This document shows positions 27,036 to 35,857 of a stretch of DNA of 64,000 nucleotides, piece by piece. Under the pieces are notes generated by a model that was not told the origin of the DNA, made no database searches, and saw nothing but the letters and a program-made list of their open reading frames with translations. Made by a program: the position numbers and the translations under genes. Within the stretch, counting starts at the first letter, position 1. Each line of letters starts with the position of its first letter. The stretch lies in the NCBI RefSeq assembly GCF_030503895.2, contig NZ_CP129970.2:746001-810000 (forward strand), in the 5' to 3' direction. Origin of the DNA: Marivirga arenosa. Lineage in GTDB: Bacteria; Bacteroidota; Bacteroidia; Cytophagales; Cyclobacteriaceae.

Positions 27036-29009
27036 ATGCTAATGATCAGAATTAAAACAAATGTTTTCTTTTTCATAATCATTCTGAGCTCTTTTTTGAG
27101 TTCAAATAGGGTCATGAGTCAATATAATTTTCGATACAATGGGTCCTTTTCACTAGGTTCAAACTCGGGGATGGCATCTTATACCTTTAAAATGAGCGAT
27201 CAGGATACCATTAAAAATGGAGCTTTCGAATTTATTAAATCTAATCCTGAAAATTTATTTCATAAAAACGATAGCTATCTTTCCATTAAAGGTGACTTTA
27301 TAAATAACCAGCCAAGTAATAATTGGGAATTTAAATTTGGAGAGTTTGAGGCTACAGACAGTAGCTATTTAGCAGATTATCAGTATAGGGTAAATATTAG
27401 CGGAAAGCAAACTCATGCTAACGGGCGTCTGAAAAACGGTAAAGCTGATGGCATTTGGACTCATGTCACCTTTAAAATTGAAAATTCAATCGTTAAAGAT
27501 ACCGTTTTTAAAAGTAGCCTTTCTTTTAAAGAAGGTGTACCGCAGCAAAGTTTTAGAATTCAAAACGAAAATGAATTTCTGGCGGGACGGTTTTTGAGAA
27601 AAGGATTAGCACACGATAGATGGGAATTATATTCCACTGAAAGTATTGAAACTACTGAGGCATGGGAATTTTCAGAAGGCTTATTAAAAAGCATTTCAAT
27701 CAATCAATATGATAGCATTCAATCTTTTCCAATCTACAATGACCAAATAGAAGTTAGTGAAATAATGAATCTCGATGAGAAATACTTATCTATTATCCAT
27801 ATTCAACAACGCTTGTCCTCTACTTCTAGAGATACACTTCCATCCGGAATGTTATCTATGCTTAAAAAAAATACAGGGCATTATCAAAAGATAGAGAAGC
27901 TATTGCAAGAGCTGGGAGAAATAGATTTTATGCCAAAATTTAAGGTGAAAGTGGCATTTTATCCTTTGCTTGAAAATGAATTAGCTTTGCTTGACTCAGC
28001 TGCGGTATATTCTCAAAAAGCACAGAGTATTTCTGATAAATTGCTTAAAAGCACTCAGCTCAACTTATTAAAATTCACTGATCCTGAAGTATTTTTTAAA
28101 TTAAAAGCAGTACAAGCCATTAAATCTAATCATTTGAAATTCATTGGTGATTTCATGCAGTACTATGAAAAAGGATTACTTGAACATATCAAAAGAGACA
28201 GTTTGCTTAGCAAGTTATGGACTTACGAGTCTCAGATCTTTCCTATTGAAGTGAAATATGAAGAGGGGGATAGCCTAAAATCTAGCATTTTTTCTGTCGA
28301 AAATTTTACATTTTATAAAGATGAAATAGGACTAGAAGCTATTTACTCTTTGTGCGAATACACTTATTTATACACCCTATCTTTAAAAGAAAAACTAGAG
28401 CAAAAATTAAAAACCAAAGAGCTTCAAAATGAATTACAGGATTTAGAATCAGGATTAATTAACGAATCCAACTCTTTAAACAAGGTGATAGATTCACTTC
28501 AAGAGAAAACCTCTGGAAATGACAGTAAGCTATTAACAGCAATAAAATCTTTCTCTAACGAAGCCTTGAAAAATTACTCCTCTATTTCAGATATAGTGGT
28601 AAAGCAAGAAGAAGCTAAAAACCTGAAAGAGTGCATGATTAATTTGAAAATGCTAGCTAATCGCATTAGTAGTCTGAAAAGTCAACAAAAAGAAATTGAA
28701 AACTTATACATAGATGAAATTTGGAATCCATTCACTTCAACTGTTATGAGTGAAGAAGTTAAAAGTCGAATTGTTGAGTCTTACACTAAAATCCTTATCC
28801 CATTTATTAAAGATGAAATTAAAAATCATCTAGCATGCGATAATGTAGTCAGCTTATATAGGTTAGAGCAAAAAATTTACGACCGAATGCTGGAGTTGAG
28901 AGAAGAAGATACAGAAAAATTAGAACGGAAACTTCGAAAAGAAAAAGATCCAAAGAGTATCCTCACACTGTTTGAAATTGATGCAAATTATAAATCCGAA
29001 TTAGAATGA
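27036..29009 (+). CDS. Secreted protein with MORN-like N-terminus and coiled coil
   Basis: A 657-residue protein I cannot name. A signal peptide ends near RVMSQ (about residue 29). Residues 30-200 hold imperfect repeats such as GRLKNGKADGIWTHV that resemble MORN-type variants. The rest is mostly helical, with heptad-rich stretches at about 440-500 and 530-640 (KLKTKELQNELQDLESGL). It is probably periplasmic. An ATG two codons later (27042) is an equally good start. The next gene overlaps it by 4 bases, and the third gene of the operon carries true MORN repeats. Confidence 0.7.
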   Translation: MLMIRIKTNVFFFIIILSSFLSSNRVMSQYNFRYNGSFSLGSNSGMASYTFKMSDQDTIKNGAFEFIKSNPENLFHKNDSYLSIKGDFINNQPSNNWEFKFGEFEATDSSYLADYQYRVNISGKQTHANGRLKNGKADGIWTHVTFKIENSIVKDTVFKSSLSFKEGVPQQSFRIQNENEFLAGRFLRKGLAHDRWELYSTESIETTEAWEFSEGLLKSISINQYDSIQSFPIYNDQIEVSEIMNLDEKYLSIIHIQQRLSSTSRDTLPSGMLSMLKKNTGHYQKIEKLLQELGEIDFMPKFKVKVAFYPLLENELALLDSAAVYSQKAQSISDKLLKSTQLNLLKFTDPEVFFKLKAVQAIKSNHLKFIGDFMQYYEKGLLEHIKRDSLLSKLWTYESQIFPIEVKYEEGDSLKSSIFSVENFTFYKDEIGLEAIYSLCEYTYLYTLSLKEKLEQKLKTKELQNELQDLESGLINESNSLNKVIDSLQEKTSGNDSKLLTAIKSFSNEALKNYSSISDIVVKQEEAKNLKECMINLKMLANRISSLKSQQKEIENLYIDEIWNPFTSTVMSEEVKSRIVESYTKILIPFIKDEIKNHLACDNVVSLYRLEQKIYDRMLELREEDTEKLERKLRKEKDPKSILTLFEIDANYKSELE

Positions 29010-29836
29010 GCAGAAATTTTCAAATAGCGATTTTCAGCCTTTTCTTTCTCTTCTGCCATATAGAAAAAAGTTTTTCACAGGATGAAGAAAAACCTACTAA
29101 GGCGAGCTATAAAGATCCTACAACCTTATTATGGTTAAATACTTATGGCAATGTTAGGATTTCAAACCGTCTATTCTGGATAGCCCAAACACATTTACGG
29201 TTTCAAGAAAGTGAAAACATCCCTTTTGCCGGACAAATTGCTCAAGTTTATAACCGACATGCTATCAGTTACTTATTTTCAAAACAATTAAATGTTAGTT
29301 TAGGAGGCGTATTGCGAATTAATTTTAATCCTAACGATAATCTTGATGATTTAAATGAAAAAAGATCTGTAGCTGAATGGCGAATCTGGCATCAATATCA
29401 GTTTGCCATGCCTTTTGATCGCTTTATGGTATATCACCGTTTAAGGTTAGAGCATAGGTGGACCCGGACTTATGAAAATAACAGTGATTACTTTTTTAGA
29501 AATAGGTACAGATATATGCTTAAATTTAAAATTCCACTAAATAAACCCAAATTAGGGCCAAGAACTTTTTATGTATCACCAGAAGCAGAATTGATTATGC
29601 AAAGTGGTGAAAGAGTGGTCAATAGCCCTATGGAAGATTTAAGACTTCACTCATCTGTAGGCTATATCATAAATTCCAGAGTAACCGTTGCAGCTGGCTT
29701 AATGTATTCTCAAGGCCAAGATTTAAATGATGGTTCCATTTATGGTCAAAAATGGACTAGTCGTTTTCATATCTATTTCTCGCCTGACATTAGAAGGGTG
29801 AAAAATAAAATTCCTGAAATCCATACCACCGATTAA
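29006..29836 (+). CDS. DUF2490 outer-membrane beta-barrel protein
   Basis: A 276-residue protein with a signal peptide (about 1-25, ending SFSQ) and alternating strands to the end. TTLLWLNTYGNVRISNRLFW and the following HLRFQES are typical of DUF2490, a small outer-membrane barrel family of unknown function. The last residues (IPEIHTTD) do not end in an aromatic, unlike classical barrels. It overlaps the preceding gene by 4 bases and precedes the MORN gene by 20 bases, so the three are one operon. Confidence 0.85.
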   Translation: MSRNFQIAIFSLFFLFCHIEKSFSQDEEKPTKASYKDPTTLLWLNTYGNVRISNRLFWIAQTHLRFQESENIPFAGQIAQVYNRHAISYLFSKQLNVSLGGVLRINFNPNDNLDDLNEKRSVAEWRIWHQYQFAMPFDRFMVYHRLRLEHRWTRTYENNSDYFFRNRYRYMLKFKIPLNKPKLGPRTFYVSPEAELIMQSGERVVNSPMEDLRLHSSVGYIINSRVTVAAGLMYSQGQDLNDGSIYGQKWTSRFHIYFSPDIRRVKNKIPEIHTTD

Positions 29837-29856
29837 TTCACAAAGAGCAATTATAT

Positions 29857-30711
29857 ATGCAATACAAAAAAGTAAATATCTCTTTAACACTTGCCGCTAT
29901 TATAGCTGCTGGTATTGCGGTATTCTTTTATATGAATAATATAAGTCTTGAGATGAAATTGGCAGAAAGTAATGAAAGAATTAATAAGACTGATTCGCTC
30001 TCTATTTATTTTACCATTGGTGAAATTGATTCATTGCTTTTTAATGAGAGATATGAGGAAGCTTTGCAGGCCTATAAGGCTTTTACATTGACTCCCGACA
30101 AGCAAGATTTAAGCCCATTTATCAGCGCAAGAATAAAATTAGCGAAACACATCTTAAGCTTGAGAAAAGAGTTGAAAGCAAAAGATTCATTCAATATAGG
30201 AAATAATGATACCATCATAACTGAAAGACTTGCTGACCCTGAAGAAATAAGACAGTATGATTCTTTGCAATTTGCACTCACAAAAATTATGCTTCAAAAT
30301 GAAAACCTGAAAAAACAATTGAAGCAAAAAGAAAGTGGAGAGTACTTAGTATTTGAATTAAATAAAGGAAATAAAGTTTATTATGTAGGAGCCGTGAAGA
30401 ATGATCAAGCAAACGGCAAGGGAGTTGCTATTTTTGATTCCGGAAGTCGATATGAAGGCGAATGGGAAAATAATCAACGACATGGTGAAGGTTCGTTCTA
30501 TTGGCCCGATGGGGAATATTATATAGGTGAATTTAAAAATGATAAGAGGTCAGGCAAAGGAACTTATTATTGGCCAAATGGTGAAAAGTTCACGGGCGAA
30601 TGGGCAGAAAATAAACGAAATGGTAAAGGAATTTTTTATAGCAAAGAAGGTGAAATTGTAGCCCAAGGCATTTGGAAAGATGATGATTTAATAGACGTTC
30701 AGAAGAAGTAA
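29857..30711 (+). CDS. MORN-repeat protein with N-terminal membrane helix
   Basis: A 284-residue protein with an N-terminal helix (about 8-26) as anchor or signal, a helical middle region (about 30-165, coiled-coil-prone at 140-165) and four to five MORN repeats (about 175-275). The clearest are YEGEWENNQRHGEGSFYWPD, YIGEFKNDKRSGKGTYYWPN and FTGEWAENKRNGKGIFY. MORN repeats bind lipids or proteins. It is the last gene of the three-gene operon. Its stop is 43 bases before the mnmE tail relic on the other strand. Confidence 0.85.
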   Translation: MQYKKVNISLTLAAIIAAGIAVFFYMNNISLEMKLAESNERINKTDSLSIYFTIGEIDSLLFNERYEEALQAYKAFTLTPDKQDLSPFISARIKLAKHILSLRKELKAKDSFNIGNNDTIITERLADPEEIRQYDSLQFALTKIMLQNENLKKQLKQKESGEYLVFELNKGNKVYYVGAVKNDQANGKGVAIFDSGSRYEGEWENNQRHGEGSFYWPDGEYYIGEFKNDKRSGKGTYYWPNGEKFTGEWAENKRNGKGIFYSKEGEIVAQGIWKDDDLIDVQKK

Positions 30712-30754
30712 ATCTCTTATTCTTTCATGAAAAATAAGGGACTTGAATTTATTC

Positions 30755-30890
30755 TTACTTTCCGATACAAAACTTACTAAAAATATTCGTCAGCAAATCA
30801 TCTGTGGTGATTTCTACTAGGAAACCAAAGGCATGGCGAATATCCATCCATTGTTAAGAAATCGCCTGTTATAATATTAAACCTTTTTTA
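30755..30890 (-). pseudogene. Relict second copy of the mnmE 3' end
   Basis: Read on the minus strand this stretch encodes GDFLTMDIRHAFGFL, then VEITTDDLLTNIFSKFCIGK and a stop, matching the last ~40 codons of the intact MnmE at 33222. It carries a 12-base in-frame deletion (GEITG reduced to V) and a 4-base deletion further upstream, and similarity fades near 30890. Of about 35 aligned codons I count roughly 15 synonymous and 5 replacement differences. That pattern means the copy diverged while coding, as part of a working mnmE, before it broke. It has no upstream gene body and no start. Confidence 0.88.
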
Positions 30891-30971
30891 GAGAATAAAT
30901 CGAAATATTATGTGAAAACCCAAGAGTAAGGAAGCAAAAAAGCTTATGTATATTAAAAAAAATTTGACAAA

Positions 30972-31562
30972 TCATCCTGCCCCTACAACTAAAGCTATAG
31001 ATAAACTTAATCCAATTGTAATTCCTAAACCCAGACCAAAACCTTGCCATGCCTTTTTTCTTTTTTTCAATATTGTACCTGCTTGAAATCCGTTAATGTA
31101 ACTATTTGATGGGCTTTCATTTTGAATAAGTAAATTAGCATTAGGAGGAATTCCAGCTGTAATAACTGTAGTAGCTAGACCCAAAGGTGGTAAAATAAAA
31201 GTTGTAATTGAAGTCGCCATTTTAACTGATCTTCCATTATATATCTTAAATCCATCTTGAAATCCTGACAAATATGCTTTTTTTGAATCTGCTTCATTGT
31301 AATTTTCTACAACGAACTGTTCCACAATACGATAGGCATTTAATGAATCAAGTCTTCCAGATTCAAATTCTACATAGAGAACTTTTGAAATCATTAGTTC
31401 ATATAAAGGAGAAATTTCATCATTTCGAGTGTAGATCAAACTCCCCTCTTTTATTTCTTTTATTGAACAATTAATCTCAGAGGAATCCTTCAGAAAAATA
31501 GTATCCTGTGAAAGTGATTCAAATGCAAAACATGAAAAAAATAATACTATTAAGTACCTCAT
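30972..31562 (-). CDS. Secreted/membrane protein of unknown function
   Basis: A 196-residue protein with a signal peptide (MRYLIVLFFSCFAFESLSQ). The mature start DTIFLKDSSEINCSIKEIKEG follows a pattern common in Bacteroidota periplasmic proteins (DTIxLKDGSxIxxKIxEI). Two glycine-rich hydrophobic segments (about 115-137 and 176-195) may be membrane helices. Its start overlaps the barrel gene by 4 bases. It is the last gene of a three-gene operon enclosed by the two mnmE tails. I do not recognise a function. Confidence 0.65.
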   Translation of the reverse strand: MRYLIVLFFSCFAFESLSQDTIFLKDSSEINCSIKEIKEGSLIYTRNDEISPLYELMISKVLYVEFESGRLDSLNAYRIVEQFVVENYNEADSKKAYLSGFQDGFKIYNGRSVKMATSITTFILPPLGLATTVITAGIPPNANLLIQNESPSNSYINGFQAGTILKKRKKAWQGFGLGLGITIGLSLSIALVVGAG

Positions 31563-32266
31563 TTAATTAAATTATATCCTACTCCAAAATTCAAAATAAA
31601 TCCAGATATTCTTGATCTAATATTATCTAATTCAGTATTTAATGATATTTCATAACCTATTTTAGAATTAATGTTGAATCTATCAAAATTAAAACTTAAT
31701 CCCGTTTTAACACTTGCAACTAGACCAAATAAAACCCTACTCTGATTTCTAAGATAGTCTTCTAACAAGAAAGGATTCGGAATAGAATTATTATTTTTGA
31801 TTAATTCAGAGGCGCTTTCAACTACCACACTACTACCAAAACCAAGTTGAAAAATCCAACTAAAATCAGAGCTTTCTAAAATTACAATTTTTGGGATAAA
31901 CTTATAAGAATAATATCTAAGCTGAACAGTTAAATCATAGGACCCGTAAAAATCTTGATATCTAGCAAAAGCTGTTGAATTGACATAGTTAAAATCAAAC
32001 CCTACGAATAGTTTTTCAGACGAGGGATAAAATATTTCAACCCCTAAACTAGCTGAAGGACCAAATTCTTTTTGCCCCTTGAAATCTAATCTACTTTTTA
32101 TAAGAGCATCGCTTTCATATAAGAAACTAGCATTATTAGGATTAATAAACATTATTCCTGTTTGTAAATTTAGATCTAATCGAGGATTAGGTAGATTTAT
32201 ATATTGTGCATTAGCTTCATAATAAAATGAGCAAGAAATAAGTAATAATATAAAGTATTGCTTCAT
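31559..32266 (-). CDS. Outer-membrane beta-barrel protein
   Basis: A 235-residue protein with a signal peptide ending EANAQ (about residue 20) and alternating-strand composition throughout, ending NFGVGYNLIK. It reads as a porin-like or OmpW/OprF-like barrel of the PF13568 type common in this phylum, but no family is certain. It overlaps the lipoprotein gene upstream and the next gene downstream by 4 bases each. It is the middle gene of the cassette between the two mnmE tails. Confidence 0.65.
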   Translation of the reverse strand: MKQYFILLLISCSFYYEANAQYINLPNPRLDLNLQTGIMFINPNNASFLYESDALIKSRLDFKGQKEFGPSASLGVEIFYPSSEKLFVGFDFNYVNSTAFARYQDFYGSYDLTVQLRYYSYKFIPKIVILESSDFSWIFQLGFGSSVVVESASELIKNNNSIPNPFLLEDYLRNQSRVLFGLVASVKTGLSFNFDRFNINSKIGYEISLNTELDNIRSRISGFILNFGVGYNLIK

Positions 32267-32967
32267 CTAAGAAATATAGTTGTTGATTTGGTTTCAAATC
32301 GGTTGGAATAAGTTAACAGTAGTAGTTGATCTGTCTCAGTTCCCCAAGTAAATTCTAAAGACTTCCCTCTTTTAAATAAATATTTCTTTTTGACTGAAGA
32401 ACCAAAGATATTTGAGATTTCAAAGACACTCGGATTTGCTCCCCCTTTGGTCTCGTATTCAATATTAATATTACCATTAATTAAACGAGCATCATTTATA
32501 TGAATATCACCAAGATTCTCTTCAACAAAGTTTAAGCTCTGTTGAAAATGAAAAGTACCATCAATATACCCAAAAAAAGAGGCTAAACTATTTTCATCAT
32601 CGTCTTGATAATCATCATGTGGAGTAATTAAAATAGAAACATCATGTCTACCATTTGCAAATTGAGACAAATCTACGATACAATTTATTGAATAATTTGA
32701 TATTGAGCTACCGGTAAAAAATTGACCATCAATATAAATTTCGAATGAAACGTTTACAATTTCTTTCCCTGAAGCTGACTCATATAACCTAGCGAGGTCA
32801 GAAGCTAAAAAGCACTTTCCAAAATCTGATCCATCATTAAGTCCAATATAATTCATTGAATATGTAGATATTCCTTTTTCTAATTTATTTTGAAATGGAT
32901 CAAATTCATCTATGGTTCTACATCCAAAAAACTGAAAGAAAAGTAATAATATAAATAATCTTGACAC
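32263..32967 (-). CDS. Predicted lipoprotein of unknown function
   Basis: A 234-residue protein with a short signal peptide and lipobox (FQFFGC, Cys near residue 16). The mature part is all-beta in character, with a possible Ig-like fold at about 60-130 and 170-230, and two further cysteines. It is the first gene of the three-gene operon. The 254 bases upstream, to the end of mnmE, are AT-rich with no clear promoter match. I recognise no family. Confidence 0.65.
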   Translation of the reverse strand: MSRLFILLLFFQFFGCRTIDEFDPFQNKLEKGISTYSMNYIGLNDGSDFGKCFLASDLARLYESASGKEIVNVSFEIYIDGQFFTGSSISNYSINCIVDLSQFANGRHDVSILITPHDDYQDDDENSLASFFGYIDGTFHFQQSLNFVEENLGDIHINDARLINGNINIEYETKGGANPSVFEISNIFGSSVKKKYLFKRGKSLEFTWGTETDQLLLLTYSNRFETKSTTIFLR

Positions 32968-33221
32968 ACAGATATTTTTAAAAAATAAATATACCTCTAT
33001 TAATTTAAATTAAACATAGAGAAAATTTTAAATAAATACTAATTCGTATTTAATTATGCGTACTAGACTCGAATTTGAATACCGTATGAAGTACTTTGAG
33101 ACTGTTTATATTAAATTTTTTAAATTGATGATTGACCAAAGTAAGTCATTTCCGGTTAGAATTTTCTAATTAATACTTTTTCAAAATAAAATACTCCATT
33201 CTCCCTACTAAACTTTGTCTC

Positions 33222-34595
33222 CTACTTCCCAATACAAAACTTACTGAAAATATTCGCCAGCAAATCATCCGTAGTAATTTCTCCAGTTATCTCACCTAAA
33301 AACCTAAGCGCATGACGGATGTCTAAGGCTAGGAAGTCACCCGTAATATTATCATCTAAACCTCTTAAGACTGCATTTAAGCTGTTTTGGGTTTGTACTA
33401 AATTATCATAATGACGAATATTGGTTACTACAGTATCTCCTGTCTTGAAATTTTCAAGATTAACAGTCTCTACTAGTTTAGTTTTCAAAGCTTCTAGTCC
33501 ATCTTTGTTGATTGCGGAAATAAATAAAGTCTTTTCATCCTTTTGCATTTCGGCATACAAATCTTTCTGTGCTTCATCCACCTTATTGCCTACTTTAATA
33601 AATGGGATACCCAAATTTTCGAGCATGTTAATATCTCGATTTACTTCGGTTAGCGTATCATTTTTAAGATCAAACATATAAATGATGAGCGAAGCCTGCT
33701 TCATCTTTTCTTTAGTTCGAGAAACACCAATCGCTTCTACTTTATCCTCGGTATCTCTTAGACCAGCAGTGTCAATAAATCTAAAAACTACGCCTTCCAG
33801 ATTAATTTCATCTTCAATGAAATCACGAGTAGTTCCAGCTATATCAGAAACAATAGCTTTTTCTTCATTTAATAAGGCATTCAGTAAAGTAGACTTACCA
33901 GCATTGGGTTTACCGGCAATTACTGTAGGCACTCCATTTTTGATTACATTACCTAAATCAAAACTGCTGACTAAGGCTGTAATCACACTTAATAATTGAT
34001 TGACTAATTTTTTGAGATCATCCCTATCAGCGAACTCCACATCTTCTTCTCCGAAATCAAGTTCTAATTCGATCATACTAGCAAAATGAATCAGCTCGGC
34101 TCTGAGGTTTTTGATTTGCTCCGAAAATCCACCACGCATTTGATTCATGGCTGCTTTGTGGGAAGCCTCCGTATCGGCATTAATTAAATCAGCTACAGCC
34201 TCCGCTTGCGCTAAATCAAATTGGCCATTTAAAAAGGCACGCTGTGTAAATTCCCCTGCCTTCGCTAAACGCACACCTTTGGTCAAAAATAATTTGATTA
34301 ATCGCTGAACAATATAAGGAGAGCCATGACAAGAGATTTCCACTACATTTTCTTTAGTGAATGAATTAGGTGCCACGAATAGGGTTGCTACCACTTCATC
34401 AATAATTTCATTATCATCATTACGTATAGTCCCGAAATGGGCTGTATGACTTTTCTCGCTTAGGAGATTCTTACCCTTAAAAACATTATTCACGATTTTA
34501 ATGGCATCGTCCCCAGATAAACGAATTACTGCTATAGCTCCAACTCCAGGGGCAGTAGATAATGCAATGATTGTATCCTTATATTGATCTAACAT
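33222..34595 (-). CDS. mnmE: tRNA uridine-5-carboxymethylaminomethyl synthesis GTPase MnmE
   Basis: A 457-residue GTPase that works with MnmG to modify U34 of certain tRNAs. The N-terminal tetrahydrofolate-binding domain (about 1-120, TIIALSTAPGVGAIAVIRLSG) and the helical domain enclose the G domain: G1 GKPNAGKSTLL (about 227-237), G2/G3 with GTTRDF and DTAG, and G4 NKVD. The C-terminus is the conserved FCIGK, whose Cys is needed for activity. Length is standard. A diverged copy of the last 40 codons lies 2.4 kb downstream at 30755-30890, marking the 3' end as a past insertion site. Confidence 0.97.
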   Translation of the reverse strand: MLDQYKDTIIALSTAPGVGAIAVIRLSGDDAIKIVNNVFKGKNLLSEKSHTAHFGTIRNDDNEIIDEVVATLFVAPNSFTKENVVEISCHGSPYIVQRLIKLFLTKGVRLAKAGEFTQRAFLNGQFDLAQAEAVADLINADTEASHKAAMNQMRGGFSEQIKNLRAELIHFASMIELELDFGEEDVEFADRDDLKKLVNQLLSVITALVSSFDLGNVIKNGVPTVIAGKPNAGKSTLLNALLNEEKAIVSDIAGTTRDFIEDEINLEGVVFRFIDTAGLRDTEDKVEAIGVSRTKEKMKQASLIIYMFDLKNDTLTEVNRDINMLENLGIPFIKVGNKVDEAQKDLYAEMQKDEKTLFISAINKDGLEALKTKLVETVNLENFKTGDTVVTNIRHYDNLVQTQNSLNAVLRGLDDNITGDFLALDIRHALRFLGEITGEITTDDLLANIFSKFCIGK

Positions 34596-34765
34596 TTTGC
34601 AAATTTCACTAATTATTGGCGATTATAAAATGGATATGTGTTTTATAGCTGAACATTTACCTAAACCCTTCAGCTTTACCTTAATTTTGGCATCAAAACA
34701 TTATTTTAATACTATTTTATTTGACGAAACCTAACAGCTTTCTCTACATATAAAGAGGCTTTGCA

Positions 34766-35659
34766 TCATGGCACCTCCTCTCCTTTTGAAGCGCTGTATA
34801 AAGCATACCAATCTTCTTTTTCTAACTCTAGGGCATTAAGATCCATGGCTTCTTTTAATCTTTCTGGTTTTGAAGTTCCCAAAACAGGAATTATACCTGA
34901 AGGATGTTTCTTTAGAAAAAGTAACATCAATTGAGCTAACTTGAGTTCATATTTTTCAGAAAGACTATTGAGCGTGTTCTGTAGTTCTTGATTTAACCTT
35001 TGGTTGTCTACTCCTCCACCCAAAGGAGACCATGCAGTAGGCACTATGTTTTTCATTAAAAGTTGGTCTAGTGTACCATCTTCAAAAGGATTGAGATGAG
35101 ATAGAGAAGCTTCTATCTGATGAGTGACAAGAGGAAAAACATCATGAATCATCTCAAATTGGGAAGAGGTGAAATTCGAAACACCAAAGTGCTTCACTTT
35201 ACCATCATCTTGGAGCTTTTCAAATGTTTCTGCAATTTCGTTGGGATTCATCAAGAAATCAGGTCTATGGAGAAGTAAAACATCTAAATAATCAGTATGA
35301 AGATTCCTTAATGAGTTTTCAACGGATGTAATGATATGCTTTTCACTGCTATCATAAGACTTAATCTTATGCTGAGGTCGATTTTCTGCTATCATTTTAA
35401 CACCACATTTAGAAGTGATTTGCATTTTATCGCGCAGATGTGGCTTTTCTTTTAAAGCTTTACCAAAATCTTCCTCTGTGGTATAGTCTCCATAAATATC
35501 AGCGTGATCAAAATCTATCAAACCCAGCGCTAAGGATTCTTCAATGAAAGAAATCCATTCCTTTGTTGAAAAATTTACTCCCCATTTCCCTAAGCGCATA
35601 ACCCCAACTAAATAGGGAGAGAATTCAATATTGTCTTTAAGCAAGCTTGTTTGTCTCAT
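34766..35659 (-). CDS. Aldo/keto reductase
   Basis: A 297-residue NADPH-dependent aldo/keto reductase, probably of the YdhF-like group. The (beta/alpha)8 barrel shows FDHADIYGDYTTEEDFGKAL (catalytic Asp and Tyr), KCGVK (catalytic Lys), DVLLLHRPD (catalytic His), GKVKHFGVSNFTSSQ and the C-terminal PVLGTSKPERLKEA for the cofactor. It is cytoplasmic. The substrate is unknown. It stands alone, divergent from the AI-2E-family gene. Confidence 0.9.
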   Translation of the reverse strand: MRQTSLLKDNIEFSPYLVGVMRLGKWGVNFSTKEWISFIEESLALGLIDFDHADIYGDYTTEEDFGKALKEKPHLRDKMQITSKCGVKMIAENRPQHKIKSYDSSEKHIITSVENSLRNLHTDYLDVLLLHRPDFLMNPNEIAETFEKLQDDGKVKHFGVSNFTSSQFEMIHDVFPLVTHQIEASLSHLNPFEDGTLDQLLMKNIVPTAWSPLGGGVDNQRLNQELQNTLNSLSEKYELKLAQLMLLFLKKHPSGIIPVLGTSKPERLKEAMDLNALELEKEDWYALYSASKGEEVP

Positions 35660-35857
35660 GATAAAAAAGATTTTGACTAAAATTTACGTATTTATTTTAG
35701 GATCACATATCCAAAATAAAAGTTCTTCGTTAGCTTGCACATAGCTTTATGCAATACAAAAGCAATTTTTAAATCACCATGAGCACAAGGCAAACGTTAA
35801 ACTTTGTGTATCATTTTATTTTGCAACCTTATTACTTTTAAAGTCACTAATTACAAA

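Noticed and set aside
30972-32967. Reading the cassette between the mnmE tails as a phage or restriction-defence system
   Set aside because: All three products carry export signals and none shows nuclease, kinase, ATPase or effector motifs; an envelope role is more likely.
33421-33999. Two plus-strand open frames (33421-33681 and 33682-33999) opposite mnmE
   Set aside because: They are antisense readings of a well-conserved gene, with Ser/Thr-rich low-complexity translation and no homology signature.
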